Source: Enterococcus pseudoavium NBRC 100491
Lineage (GTDB): Bacteria > Bacillota > Bacilli > Lactobacillales > Enterococcaceae
Assembly: GCF_001544295.1 (NCBI RefSeq)
Contig: NZ_BCQF01000009.1
Coordinates: 1-64,000, forward strand
Direction: 5' to 3'
Length of the DNA: 64,000 nt
Positions 1-11,110 of the stretch are shown one piece after another (position 1 is the first letter of the stretch; every line of letters begins with the position of its first letter). The position numbers and the translations under genes were made by a program. The notes under the pieces are model-generated. The model did not search any database and was not told the DNA's origin. It saw only the letters and a program-made list of their open reading frames with translations.

Positions 1-63
1 TTTTTTGAAACTTTTTCGAAGTTCTTATTAGAAGTTGTCGTCATCGTTTGATGCGGCTTTGAT

Positions 64-92
64 AGAATAACTGAAATTCCGTTATCTGTCAA
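64..92 (-). promoter_or_regulatory. Outward promoter P2 (probable rRNA operon)
   Basis: Read on the minus strand, TTGACA (87-92) is followed by a 17-base spacer and TATTCT (64-69), close to the sigma-A consensus. It points off the left edge, away from lysS, after the lysS terminator. No gene start lies between it and the edge, so its target is outside the window. An rRNA operon following lysS is inferred from enterococcal gene order and from the tandem arrangement with P1. Confidence 0.7.
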
Positions 93-144
93 CAACATTT
101 TTTTATTTTTTTGAGCGACACTCGCTCGCTTTGGAACATTACAT

Positions 145-173
145 AATATACCAATATATTCATATTCGGTCAA
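145..173 (-). promoter_or_regulatory. Outward promoter P1 (tandem with P2)
   Basis: On the minus strand TTGACC (168-173), a 17-base spacer and TATATT (145-150) form a second good sigma-A promoter 81 bases upstream of P2. Between the two sits a 6-bp hairpin (GAGCGA, loop CAC, TCGCTC; 113-127). Two closely spaced strong promoters are typical of Firmicutes rrn operons. Confidence 0.65.
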
Positions 174-344
174 TCAAAATTATCACGTTTTTTTACTTTT
201 TTTCTATTGCTGACCATTGTTCTTCCGTTCATACAGAAATGTTCGTAAATAACATGAAAATATATTGAAAATTTCCTTTTCACAGAAAGTTCTATCGTTT
301 TTCCTATTCATAAAGTGACATCATTTTCTAATGTTTTTTCGGTA

Positions 345-380
345 TAAATAAAAAAAGACGCTCAGCAAAGCTGAACATCT
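345..380 (-). terminator. lysS terminator
   Basis: Minus-strand hairpin with arms AGATGTTCAGC and GCTGAGCGTCT (one G-U pair and one mismatch) and a 3-base loop, followed by a T run. It lies 15 bases past the lysS stop codon and separates lysS from the outward promoters. Confidence 0.85.
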
Positions 381-394
381 TAAAAAAATCTGTT

Positions 395-1900
<1,506 letters not shown>

Positions 1901-1944
1901 TCAGTATGTAATTACTCTTACTTATAATGCCAATGAATAAGTAA

Positions 1945-1976
1945 AAAATCAAGCTGAATTGCTCATTCAGCTTGAA
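1945..1976 (-). terminator. dusB terminator
   Basis: Perfect 10-bp inverted repeat CAAGCTGAAT (1950-1959) / ATTCAGCTTG (1965-1974) with a 5-base loop; on the minus strand it is followed by ATTTTTT. It sits just past the dusB stop and should partly isolate lysS from the hslO-dusB unit. Confidence 0.9.
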
Positions 1977-1978
1977 GA

Positions 1979-2986
1979 TTAACTAATTTTCGCTTTTGTT
2001 TCCGTCTTTTCAACCAAACCATCCAACAAATCTAAGATAACTTGTTTTTCTTCGGTTTGGTTAATTGCAACTTTGGTTTTCGCTGAACGAGGAATCCCTT
2101 TTAAATAATAGCTGGCATGCTGACGAAATTCACGACATGCAATTTTTTCGCCTTTAAGATTGATCAAGCGTTCCAAATGCAGTTTCGCAGTCTCAATCTT
2201 TTCGCGGGCACTCGGTTCTGGAATCAGCTCACCAGTTTCCAAATAGTGCTGTGTTTGATGGATCATCCAGGGATTCCCTAAAGCAGCACGACCAATCATC
2301 ACAGCGTCTACACCGACTTCTTCAATCATCCGCTTGGCGTCTTCTGGTGTTCGAACATCGCCATTTCCCATAAAAGGAATCGAAAGTTGAGCCGCAACTT
2401 GCCGGAGGATCTCCCAATCGGCTTTTCCTTCATACATTTGAACTCGTGTGCGGCCGTGCATGGCGATCGCAGCAGCCCCGGCACTTTGAGCCGCTAAGGC
2501 ATTTTCCACTGCAAACACATGCTGTTCGTCCCAGCCAATCCGCATCTTAACTGTTACCGGGATATCAACGGCAGCAGAAACTGCCTGAACCATCTCGTAA
2601 ACCTTATCCGAATCTAACAGCCACTTCGCTCCGGCTTCGGCTTTGATGACTTTATTAACTGGACAGCCCATGTTGATATCGATAATATCCGCTTCGGTAT
2701 TCTCCTGAACAAATTGAGCAGCTTCTACTAATGACTCTTTATTCCCGCCAAAAATCTGGACGCTCAATGGATGTTCTCTCTCATCAATATATAGCATTTC
2801 TAAAGTTTTTTTATTACGAAAATGAATCCCTTGATCACTGATCATTTCACAGACTACGAGTCCCGCCCCGAACTCTTTGACCGTGACTCGAAAAGCGGCA
2901 TTTGTAATCCCGGCCATCGGCGCTACGACAATTCGATTCGGTACTTCCACGTTGCCAATTTTCCATGTACCATTTAACGGTTTCAC
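1979..2986 (-). CDS. dusB: tRNA-dihydrouridine synthase
   Basis: FMN-dependent reduction of uridine to dihydrouridine in the tRNA D-loop. The 335-residue protein has the Dus TIM-barrel signatures: VAPMAGITNAAFR near the N-terminus, the catalytic-cysteine motif DINMGCPVNKV at about residue 105, and the flavin-contact segments VTVKMRIGW and MHGRTR. GNGDV and MIGRAALGNPW complete the phosphate-binding end of the barrel. The start is GTG, 2 bases past the hslO stop, with GGGGGAA just upstream, so it is probably translated with hslO. I call it dusB because this subtype lies between hslO and lysS in lactic acid bacteria; subtype by sequence alone is less certain. Confidence 0.95.
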   Translation of the reverse strand: MKPLNGTWKIGNVEVPNRIVVAPMAGITNAAFRVTVKEFGAGLVVCEMISDQGIHFRNKKTLEMLYIDEREHPLSVQIFGGNKESLVEAAQFVQENTEADIIDINMGCPVNKVIKAEAGAKWLLDSDKVYEMVQAVSAAVDIPVTVKMRIGWDEQHVFAVENALAAQSAGAAAIAMHGRTRVQMYEGKADWEILRQVAAQLSIPFMGNGDVRTPEDAKRMIEEVGVDAVMIGRAALGNPWMIHQTQHYLETGELIPEPSAREKIETAKLHLERLINLKGEKIACREFRQHASYYLKGIPRSAKTKVAINQTEEKQVILDLLDGLVEKTETKAKIS

Positions 2987-2988
2987 AC

Positions 2989-3873
2989 TTATTCCCCCAA
3001 AATTTCTTGTTTCAATTCATAAAGATCCGCTTCACTGTACGCATATTTATTATTACAAAAGGCGCAAACAGCTTCGGCTCCATGATCTTGATCAATCAAT
3101 TCTTGGATTTGTTCGGCACCAAGTGTAATAATTGCCGCAGCAAATTTTTCTTTAGAACAGTCACATTTAAATTGAACAGGCAGTGTTTCAAGGAAAAAGA
3201 CATCCTCGGTCGCCAATAAACTTTCTAAAATTTCCTCTGGTGTTTGTCCTTCATCCAGTAGGGTGGAAATACGAGTCGTTTCTTTCAACCGCGTTTCGAT
3301 CTGATCGATGATCTCATCGCTGGCTCCCGGCATAATCTGAATCATAAATCCTCCGGCCGTTTTAATCGAATCATCTGTATCAACTAACACTGATACACCA
3401 ACCGCTGATGGGACTTGCTCAGAAACGGCTAAATAATAAGTAAAATCCTCCCCGATTTCTCCTGAAACGATCGGTGTTTGACCAGAGAAGGGTTCCTTTA
3501 AGCCTAGATCTTTAATGACCGTGAACATGCCTTCGGTCCCGACAGCTCCTCTAACATCTATTTTTCCGGCTTCATTTAGCGGTAGGCTGATATGAGGATT
3601 CTTGATATACCCCTTCACTTCTCCTTGACCGTTGCTGTCAACGATAATTGCTCCGGCTGGGCCATTGCCTTCGACTTTCACGGTCATCTTATCAGCACCT
3701 TTTAAAGTTGCTCCTAGCATCAAAGCACCCACCATCGTCCGGCCCAAAGCCGCAGAAGCTGTATTCCATGTATCGTGACGGCGTTGCGCCTCGGCGACTG
3801 TTTCCGTCGCGTTAACAGCATACGCCCGAACAAAACCTTCATAAGCTAATGCTTTTACTAAATAATCACTCAT
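2989..3873 (-). CDS. hslO: Hsp33 redox-regulated holdase chaperone
   Basis: Hsp33 is a cytoplasmic chaperone switched on by oxidation: four cysteines hold zinc when reduced and form disulfides under peroxide and heat stress. The 294-residue product has the N-terminal substrate-binding core and the zinc-switch motif at its C-terminus, seen as CDCS (about residue 236) and CAFC (about residue 269). The ATG is in place for the family ([18 protein letters not shown]). It heads a two-gene unit with dusB and has a promoter at 3927-3955. Hsp33 is found next to ftsH in many Firmicutes, as here. Confidence 0.97.
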   Translation of the reverse strand: MSDYLVKALAYEGFVRAYAVNATETVAEAQRRHDTWNTASAALGRTMVGALMLGATLKGADKMTVKVEGNGPAGAIIVDSNGQGEVKGYIKNPHISLPLNEAGKIDVRGAVGTEGMFTVIKDLGLKEPFSGQTPIVSGEIGEDFTYYLAVSEQVPSAVGVSVLVDTDDSIKTAGGFMIQIMPGASDEIIDQIETRLKETTRISTLLDEGQTPEEILESLLATEDVFFLETLPVQFKCDCSKEKFAAAIITLGAEQIQELIDQDHGAEAVCAFCNNKYAYSEADLYELKQEILGE

Positions 3874-3926
3874 TTGCTTTCCTCTCTAATTCCAAAATTA
3901 TTCTTTTCATTTTTACTCGTGATTGC

Positions 3927-3955
3927 ATCATACTAGGTGTTTCAACATTTTTCAA
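3927..3955 (-). promoter_or_regulatory. hslO-dusB promoter
   Basis: Minus strand TTGAAA (3950-3955), 17-base spacer, TATGAT (3927-3932), about 50 bases upstream of the hslO ATG. Both hexamers and the spacing fit sigma-A. No HrcA or CtsR operator is visible beside it. Confidence 0.65.
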
Positions 3956-4039
3956 TATCCTTGTATGCCCTTGATAAGAAAAGCTTAATAATCGACGATC
4001 GTTTATTCAAAAAAACAGTCACATTAAGCCTCTATCCCT

Positions 4040-4075
4040 AAAAATAAAACGACATGCCCGCAGACATGCCGTTTT
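4040..4075 (-). terminator. ftsH terminator
   Basis: On the minus strand AAAACGGCATG and CATGTCGTTTT pair over 11 bp (one G-U pair) and continue into TTTATTTTT. It lies 5 bases past the ftsH stop. Confidence 0.85.
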
Positions 4076-4079
4076 GCTT

Positions 4080-6149
<2,070 letters not shown>

Positions 6150-6244
6150 CTGCGTCCTCCTCGCACTTGTTAGCTGATTAGCTTGTAAAAAAGTTTTATC
6201 AATTTTGACCTTTTAAGTATATCATACTGAGATTTTTTCGGTCA

Positions 6245-6790
6245 CTAATTTGATTGATAAATTTTAGGCTTTAACACGCCTACGTAGGGCAAGTTACGAT
6301 ACGCTTCTGCGTAGTCTAAACCATAACCGACAACAAACTCATTCGGTACATCAAACCCTACATAATCTGCGTGGATATCTACCACTCGCCCTTCTGGTTT
6401 GTCTAACAATGTGACGATTTTCACTGATTTAGCTTTACGGTATTTAAATAAGTCGACTAAATAGCCCAATGTCCGGCCGCTATCAATGATATCTTCCACG
6501 ATCAAGAGATCTCGCCCTTCAACGTTTGTGTCCAAATCTTTGATGATTTTTACCTCACCAGATGAAACGGTTTGATTGCCGTAGCTGGAAACATCCATAA
6601 AGTCCAATTCTAAATGCGTATCGATCTCACGAACGATATCCGCCATGAATGGTACGCCACCTTTTAAAATACCAACCACCAAAGGATTTTTATCAGTATA
6701 ATCGGCTGTTAACTGCTCCCCTAATTCGACACAGCGCTTTTGAATATCTTCTCTAGTAATCAATACTTTTTCAATATCTTTTGCTAACAT
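6245..6790 (-). CDS. hpt: Hypoxanthine phosphoribosyltransferase
   Basis: Purine salvage: converts hypoxanthine or guanine plus PRPP to IMP or GMP. The 181-residue length and motifs fit: [15 protein letters not shown], the flexible-loop region around DVSSYG, and the PRPP-binding motif [14 protein letters not shown] at about residue 95. The ATG is preceded by AAGGGAG. It lies 25 bases after tilS and upstream of ftsH; in Bacillus this tilS-hpt pair feeds into ftsH and the proteins interact with it, which the order here suggests too. Confidence 0.97.
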   Translation of the reverse strand: MLAKDIEKVLITREDIQKRCVELGEQLTADYTDKNPLVVGILKGGVPFMADIVREIDTHLELDFMDVSSYGNQTVSSGEVKIIKDLDTNVEGRDLLIVEDIIDSGRTLGYLVDLFKYRKAKSVKIVTLLDKPEGRVVDIHADYVGFDVPNEFVVGYGLDYAEAYRNLPYVGVLKPKIYQSN

Positions 6791-6815
6791 GTAGAAACTC
6801 CCTTCATTTCGCTAC

Positions 6816-8138
6816 TTAGAGCGTATAGTCAAGTATGTAGTGTATTCTATCAGTTTCATCTGCAATACTCAAATAGGAATTCACAAAAGGTAAAATTGCG
6901 ACGATTTCTCCGGCAGAATCTGCTACAACCCAGGCATTAGCTCGCTGATCAGCAGGAATTTTTTTGTCAATAAAATAACGACTAACTCGTTTTGTCAAGG
7001 TTTCGGTCAAACGAATTCGGTCGCCTGGCTGCCGCCGCCGGATAGTCAGTGGTAGTTTGAGCGCTCCAGGCAGAGAAACTTGGTACAGTTCAGCTTTTGT
7101 TAGCTCGCGGCTACTGCTTAGTCTGACTCTTGAGCCATCAGAAAGTAAGCACTGCTCATTCTCAGCTAACTGATAAGTCCCATCATTAATCAGCTGTTGC
7201 TTTTCTAGGTAGTAGTGTTGGTAGCGACGAACAAACTGCCAGTGAGCTCCAAGGTCAACCGTCCATTGACTATTTCCTTGCTCAATTTGGTCTAGCAGCA
7301 TAAACAGTTGCTGCTGCGAAACCGCAACTTTTGTCTGCGCTTCTGCTTGTTGAAAAAAGGCTGTCAGAAAATAATAACGAGCCCCTCGCTCAGCAGGCAG
7401 GATTTCTTTTGAAAAAGACCAACGCTGATCTGCAAACTCGACATTTCTTAAGTTTTCTTTTAGCAGCTCAGCAATCAATTGATCCGCCCAGACTAATTGC
7501 TGATGAAACTGCTGTGCGTGAGTTAAGACCTGGGGATTTTCCTTTTTTAGCGCAGGAACAACACTTTGCCGGATACGATTGCGAAAATAATCTGACGAGG
7601 TATTGGTGCTGTCTTCAAAATAGTTCAACTGCTTTTCCTTCGCATAGTCATAAATCTGTTCTTTGGAAAATGGTAATAATGGCCGCAATAATCGACCGTT
7701 GCCAAACGACTGCAGTCGGGCAATGCCACTGTGTCCAGCCAATGAACCGCCCCGCGTCAGTCGCATCAAAAGTGTTTCCAGCTGGTCGTCGCTATGATGA
7801 GCTGTCAGAAGTAGGCTGTAACCTTCTTCGCGCATAATTTTTTCAAAAAATTCATAACGGATTTTTCTAGCTTCGGCTTCAATATTCTTTTGAGCCGGTT
7901 GCTCCCAAACTTTTAAATAAAAAGGTAATTGGTGCCGATCACAGTATTCTCGTAAAAAAGCTGCCTCTTCATCTGACTCCGGCCGCAGTTGATGATTGAC
8001 ATGCGCGATACCAATATTTTTTCCTCGCTGCTCTAATAAATCGAACAACACCATCGAATCGACCCCCGTCGAGACCGCTAATAGCAGTTTCTGATCCGTC
8101 AGCAGTTCCGGATTTGCTCGAAAAAATACTTGTTCCAT
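6816..8138 (-). CDS. tilS: tRNA(Ile)-lysidine synthase
   Basis: Modifies C34 of the CAU-anticodon tRNA-Ile to lysidine, so that it reads AUA and is charged with isoleucine; essential in most bacteria. The N-terminal PP-loop ATPase motif is STGVDS (family form SGGxDS, with Thr in place of the first Gly), followed by NHQLRPESDEEAAF and TAHHSDDQLETLLMRL. The TilS substrate-binding domain occupies the middle and C-terminus (RRRQPGDRIRL..KRVSRYFIDKKIP). I start at ATG 8138, which has AGGTGATC upstream; an in-frame ATG at 8171 lacks a good Shine-Dalgarno site. Confidence 0.96.
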   Translation of the reverse strand: MEQVFFRANPELLTDQKLLLAVSTGVDSMVLFDLLEQRGKNIGIAHVNHQLRPESDEEAAFLREYCDRHQLPFYLKVWEQPAQKNIEAEARKIRYEFFEKIMREEGYSLLLTAHHSDDQLETLLMRLTRGGSLAGHSGIARLQSFGNGRLLRPLLPFSKEQIYDYAKEKQLNYFEDSTNTSSDYFRNRIRQSVVPALKKENPQVLTHAQQFHQQLVWADQLIAELLKENLRNVEFADQRWSFSKEILPAERGARYYFLTAFFQQAEAQTKVAVSQQQLFMLLDQIEQGNSQWTVDLGAHWQFVRRYQHYYLEKQQLINDGTYQLAENEQCLLSDGSRVRLSSSRELTKAELYQVSLPGALKLPLTIRRRQPGDRIRLTETLTKRVSRYFIDKKIPADQRANAWVVADSAGEIVAILPFVNSYLSIADETDRIHYILDYTL

Positions 8139-8180
8139 CTTGATCACCTCATCTTTAATAAAGAATTCCATTTCCCAACT

Positions 8181-8213
8181 AAAAAAGCTGAAATCCTAAA
8201 AGAATTCCAGCTT
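8181..8213 (-). terminator. Terminator between the S1 protein gene and tilS
   Basis: Twelve-base arms AAGCTGGAATTC and GGATTTCAGCTT pair along their full length (two G-U pairs) round a 5-base loop and run into TTTTAG on the minus strand. It comes 7 bases past the stop of the S1-domain gene, so tilS-hpt needs read-through or its own promoter. Confidence 0.75.
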
Positions 8214-8220
8214 CTCTGAT

Positions 8221-8673
8221 TTAATTACGACGGCCGCCGCGACCACCGCGTTTTCCTTCGGTATTACGTTTGATTGATGACAAGCGATCATCGCTGTCCT
8301 TCAAAAAGGAACTCATCAATGAATCGAAGTCTTGTTTGCCGCTATTTTGGGGTTTTCCTTTAGCTGATGGTTTTGAACGATTATTATCACGATTATCACG
8401 AAATTCTCGTTTAAAAGGTTTCTTTTCTGGTTGTGGCTGATCTTGGGCTTTACGGATTGAAAGACCCACTTTGCCGTCATCACCCACAGAAGTTACTTTA
8501 ACCGTCACTTCATCGCCGACAGTTAATACATCATGAATGTCTTTAACGAAACCATTAGATATTTCACTGATATGGACTAAACCCGTTTTACCTTCCCCCA
8601 AGTCGATAAAGGCACCAAAATTGGTGATCCCTGATACTTTTCCTTGCAGCTTAGCTCCTACTTCGATTGACAT
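8221..8673 (-). CDS. S1 RNA-binding domain protein (YabR/GSP13-like)
   Basis: The N-terminal 75 residues form one S1 domain (GAKLQGKVSGITNFGAFIDL, then GLVHISEIS and VGDEVTVKV), an RNA-binding OB fold. The C-terminal half is low complexity, Lys/Arg/Asn-rich and ends in GGRGGRRN, probably a disordered RNA-contacting tail. Proteins of this type (B. subtilis YabR, GSP13) associate with ribosomes; the exact role is not settled. The position between divIC and tilS matches yabR. GAGGAACATTTTTTTT precedes the ATG, giving a long T-rich spacer. Confidence 0.9.
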   Translation of the reverse strand: MSIEVGAKLQGKVSGITNFGAFIDLGEGKTGLVHISEISNGFVKDIHDVLTVGDEVTVKVTSVGDDGKVGLSIRKAQDQPQPEKKPFKREFRDNRDNNRSKPSAKGKPQNSGKQDFDSLMSSFLKDSDDRLSSIKRNTEGKRGGRGGRRN

Positions 8674-8726
8674 AAAAAAAATGTTCCTCCTAATTTTTTT
8701 CCAATTTATTTAAACTGCAGCTGACC

Positions 8727-9161
8727 TTATTTAGCAGTTTCGGACTTTACAACTTCGTCAGTAGACGATTTGTCTTTACTTGACGACTTTCCTGAATCTG
8801 GCAAAACAAAAATCAATTCGCCATCCTTTGAATAATAGAAGCGACTACGGGCTAGTTTAGCCACATAGTTATCATCTTTCAATAATTTTACATCTTGATT
8901 CAAGCTTGACACCTGCTCATCTACTTTAGCAGATTCTGCAACCGTGTTGACCTTGATCTCCTTTAACTCACTCAAATGACGTTGCTCATTGAAAATTTGA
9001 ACTCCCATGACGATTGCGGTAAAAACTGCGACTGCTAAGAGTGCTGCTAAACGACGACGCTTAAAAATCAGTTGACGATGTTGCTTTTGAAATTTACGAT
9101 ACTGCTCTTTTGCGTAGGGCGTATCCAACGAAGCAATTTTCTGCGTTTCGTTTTCATTCAT
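8727..9161 (-). CDS. divIC: Septum formation initiator DivIC
   Basis: Bitopic division protein of the FtsB/DivIC family that works with FtsL and DivIB/FtsQ at the septum. The 144 residues show a basic cytoplasmic segment (about 15-36), one transmembrane helix (about 38-57), then a coiled-coil heptad region (SELKEIKVNTVAESAKVDEQVSSLNQDVKLL) and the family hallmark DDNYVAKLARSRFYYSKDGELIFVLP. A Ser/Lys-rich tail follows. It lies between rqcP and the S1 protein as in Bacillus, with the sporulation genes yabP and yabQ absent. Confidence 0.95.
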   Translation of the reverse strand: MNENETQKIASLDTPYAKEQYRKFQKQHRQLIFKRRRLAALLAVAVFTAIVMGVQIFNEQRHLSELKEIKVNTVAESAKVDEQVSSLNQDVKLLKDDNYVAKLARSRFYYSKDGELIFVLPDSGKSSSKDKSSTDEVVKSETAK

Positions 9162-9235
9162 TCTTACTCGCTCCTTACCATGAAATTCTTCACTATTATA
9201 TCAATTCAGGATATAATTGTCTATTTGAATTATCC

Positions 9236-9505
9236 TTAATTCCCGTTATTTTCCACCCGTGTTTCACTAATTATCCGATACATTTTAGCTGCATCTTCTT
9301 TTTTAGTAGATTCATGAAGTTCTTCTACTGCAGCCAACAAGATTTTATTCCCAAATTGGATCCGCAGTTCATCGCCAACCTTCACATCGGTTGAAGACTT
9401 TGCCAATTTGCCATTCACTTGAATCCGCCCTTTATCAGCAACTTCTTTAGCTACTGTCCGGCGCTTAATAATCCGTGAAATTTTTAAAAATTTATCTAAA
9501 CGCAT
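9236..9505 (-). CDS. rqcP: RqcP/YabO ribosome-quality-control S4 protein
   Basis: Eighty-nine residues, essentially one S4 RNA-binding domain: [32 protein letters not shown] followed by [14 protein letters not shown]. In B. subtilis the ortholog YabO (RqcP) works with RqcH on stalled 50S subunits to add poly-alanine tails. The small size, S4 fold and place between the flippase and divIC support the call. The ATG is 6 bases after the flippase stop, so the two are probably cotranscribed. Confidence 0.93.
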   Translation of the reverse strand: MRLDKFLKISRIIKRRTVAKEVADKGRIQVNGKLAKSSTDVKVGDELRIQFGNKILLAAVEELHESTKKEDAAKMYRIISETRVENNGN

Positions 9506-9511
9506 AAACTA

Positions 9512-11107
9512 TCACCTTTTCCAATGTATTCTCAATAATTTACTGCCAAAAGGCAACATCAGCCATTCGCGAATTGTTAACAATCGTAGCTGAATCGCCA
9601 AAACAATGAAGGTACTGCCTCCTAATACCACGCCTAAAACAGCTGCGACCAAGGCTAGACTCCGCTTGGCGACTGTCCCAAAAACTAGATTGATACCCCC
9701 ATAATAACACAATAGCATCACAACCATACCGCTAAGACAAATGATTAGTTTTCGTAAGAAATATCGTTCACGCAAATAATTGCGGGTTTCACGATCACTG
9801 GCCGTGCGCAAAATAAACAAGGTCACCAGCAGCCCCACTAAAGTGGAAAGACTCGCACCCACAGTTCCAAATTGTTTCGTTAAGCCGCCAGTAATCACTA
9901 TTTTTATTAACAAACCAATCCCTGCCGCCTGTAAGGAACTCCGATATTGATTTTGACTCTGGGCAATACTTTGATAAGACTGGACCATCGCTGTCAGAAA
10001 AATCGCAAAGACAAATAATCCTAACGTAAGATTGCCTTGATAATCTTTAAACAGCGCATAATTCACATAGGGCAACAGTAAAGCGAGACCGAATGAAGCT
10101 GCCGCTGCAATGCTACACGTTAAACGCAAAAAAATCTGGCTTGTTTTAATAAACAGCTTGCGATCTCTTTTGACTAGATAGCGCGTTAATAACGGTAAAA
10201 AACTCGCGCTCAGAGCCAACGCTACGACTAACCCTAATTGAACTAGCGGTTGACCACGATCGTAGACCCCTTTCGCTAATTTCGCTCCATGTTCACTGAG
10301 CCCAAAATCCACTAAAGCTTTTTTAACCGTAAAGGAGTCAACCAATTGGAATAAAATCAGCAGGCCGCTGTAGATCGTCATCAAGCCACCTTCCAGCGCT
10401 ACTCTTCTGCCTAATGCTACTGCCGTCCCCCCCAACCGAGGGATTCCACGTAAAATCTTCGTGCCAAAAACTTTCCTACGATAATACCATAAAACGAATA
10501 CTGCAGCGATTCCACCAACTAATGCACCAGACATCGCCACCGTTCCAGTATGATACACAGTCCAGCCAAATTGCTTGAAAGACCAGGCCGCCACGATGAT
10601 CACACCTACTCGGATCAGCTGTTCCACAACTTGCGAGACTGCCGTCGGGACCATCAGTAGCTTTCCTTGAAACTCGCCTCGCGTGATCGCTAAAAAAGGC
10701 ATAATGATAAAGGTAAAAGAAACTACTTGGAGCAATGGCGCCAACTTTACATCACCCATCCAACCTGCTAACAACCGAGCTGAAAAAAAGCACAAAGCCC
10801 ACAAAATCAACCCGAAGCCACTGATTAGAGGAAATAATTCTTCTAATGCTTGCCGTTGCTCCTTAAGATCCTTTTTTTCTGCCACATATTTTGAAATAAA
10901 CTGGGGCAACCCCGACAATGCTAAAGTCATGGCAATGCCATAGATCGGATAAACTTGCTGATAGACATAAAAACCTTCATCCCCCGCAAAGTTTTGATAA
11001 GGAACTCGGTAGACTGCACTCAACAATTTTGCGATAAATGACGCGGCAGTCAAAACGAAAGCTCCCCGCATCATAACTTTCAGTTCTTTATTTGCCAGTG
11101 CTGCCAC
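9512..11107 (-). CDS. Polysaccharide/lipid II flippase-like protein (MATE/MOP superfamily)
   Basis: A 531-residue integral membrane protein with about 14 predicted hydrophobic segments, starting with the family motif GAFVLTAASFIAKLLSAVYRVPYQN. It belongs to the SpoVB/YabM/MurJ branch of the MOP superfamily. Members move lipid-linked precursors across the membrane; lipid II is the substrate for MurJ/Amj. Its locus between mfd and rqcP is that of B. subtilis yabM. The start is GTG, 3 bases beyond the mfd stop, with a weak Shine-Dalgarno, which suggests coupling to mfd translation. Substrate cannot be read from sequence. Confidence 0.88.
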   Translation of the reverse strand: MAALANKELKVMMRGAFVLTAASFIAKLLSAVYRVPYQNFAGDEGFYVYQQVYPIYGIAMTLALSGLPQFISKYVAEKKDLKEQRQALEELFPLISGFGLILWALCFFSARLLAGWMGDVKLAPLLQVVSFTFIIMPFLAITRGEFQGKLLMVPTAVSQVVEQLIRVGVIIVAAWSFKQFGWTVYHTGTVAMSGALVGGIAAVFVLWYYRRKVFGTKILRGIPRLGGTAVALGRRVALEGGLMTIYSGLLILFQLVDSFTVKKALVDFGLSEHGAKLAKGVYDRGQPLVQLGLVVALALSASFLPLLTRYLVKRDRKLFIKTSQIFLRLTCSIAAAASFGLALLLPYVNYALFKDYQGNLTLGLFVFAIFLTAMVQSYQSIAQSQNQYRSSLQAAGIGLLIKIVITGGLTKQFGTVGASLSTLVGLLVTLFILRTASDRETRNYLRERYFLRKLIICLSGMVVMLLCYYGGINLVFGTVAKRSLALVAAVLGVVLGGSTFIVLAIQLRLLTIREWLMLPFGSKLLRIHWKR

Positions 11108-11110
11108 CGC

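Noticed and set aside
6150-6244. Promoter for ftsH at TATGATATACT
   Set aside because: Good -10 candidates but no -35 with correct spacing could be chosen.
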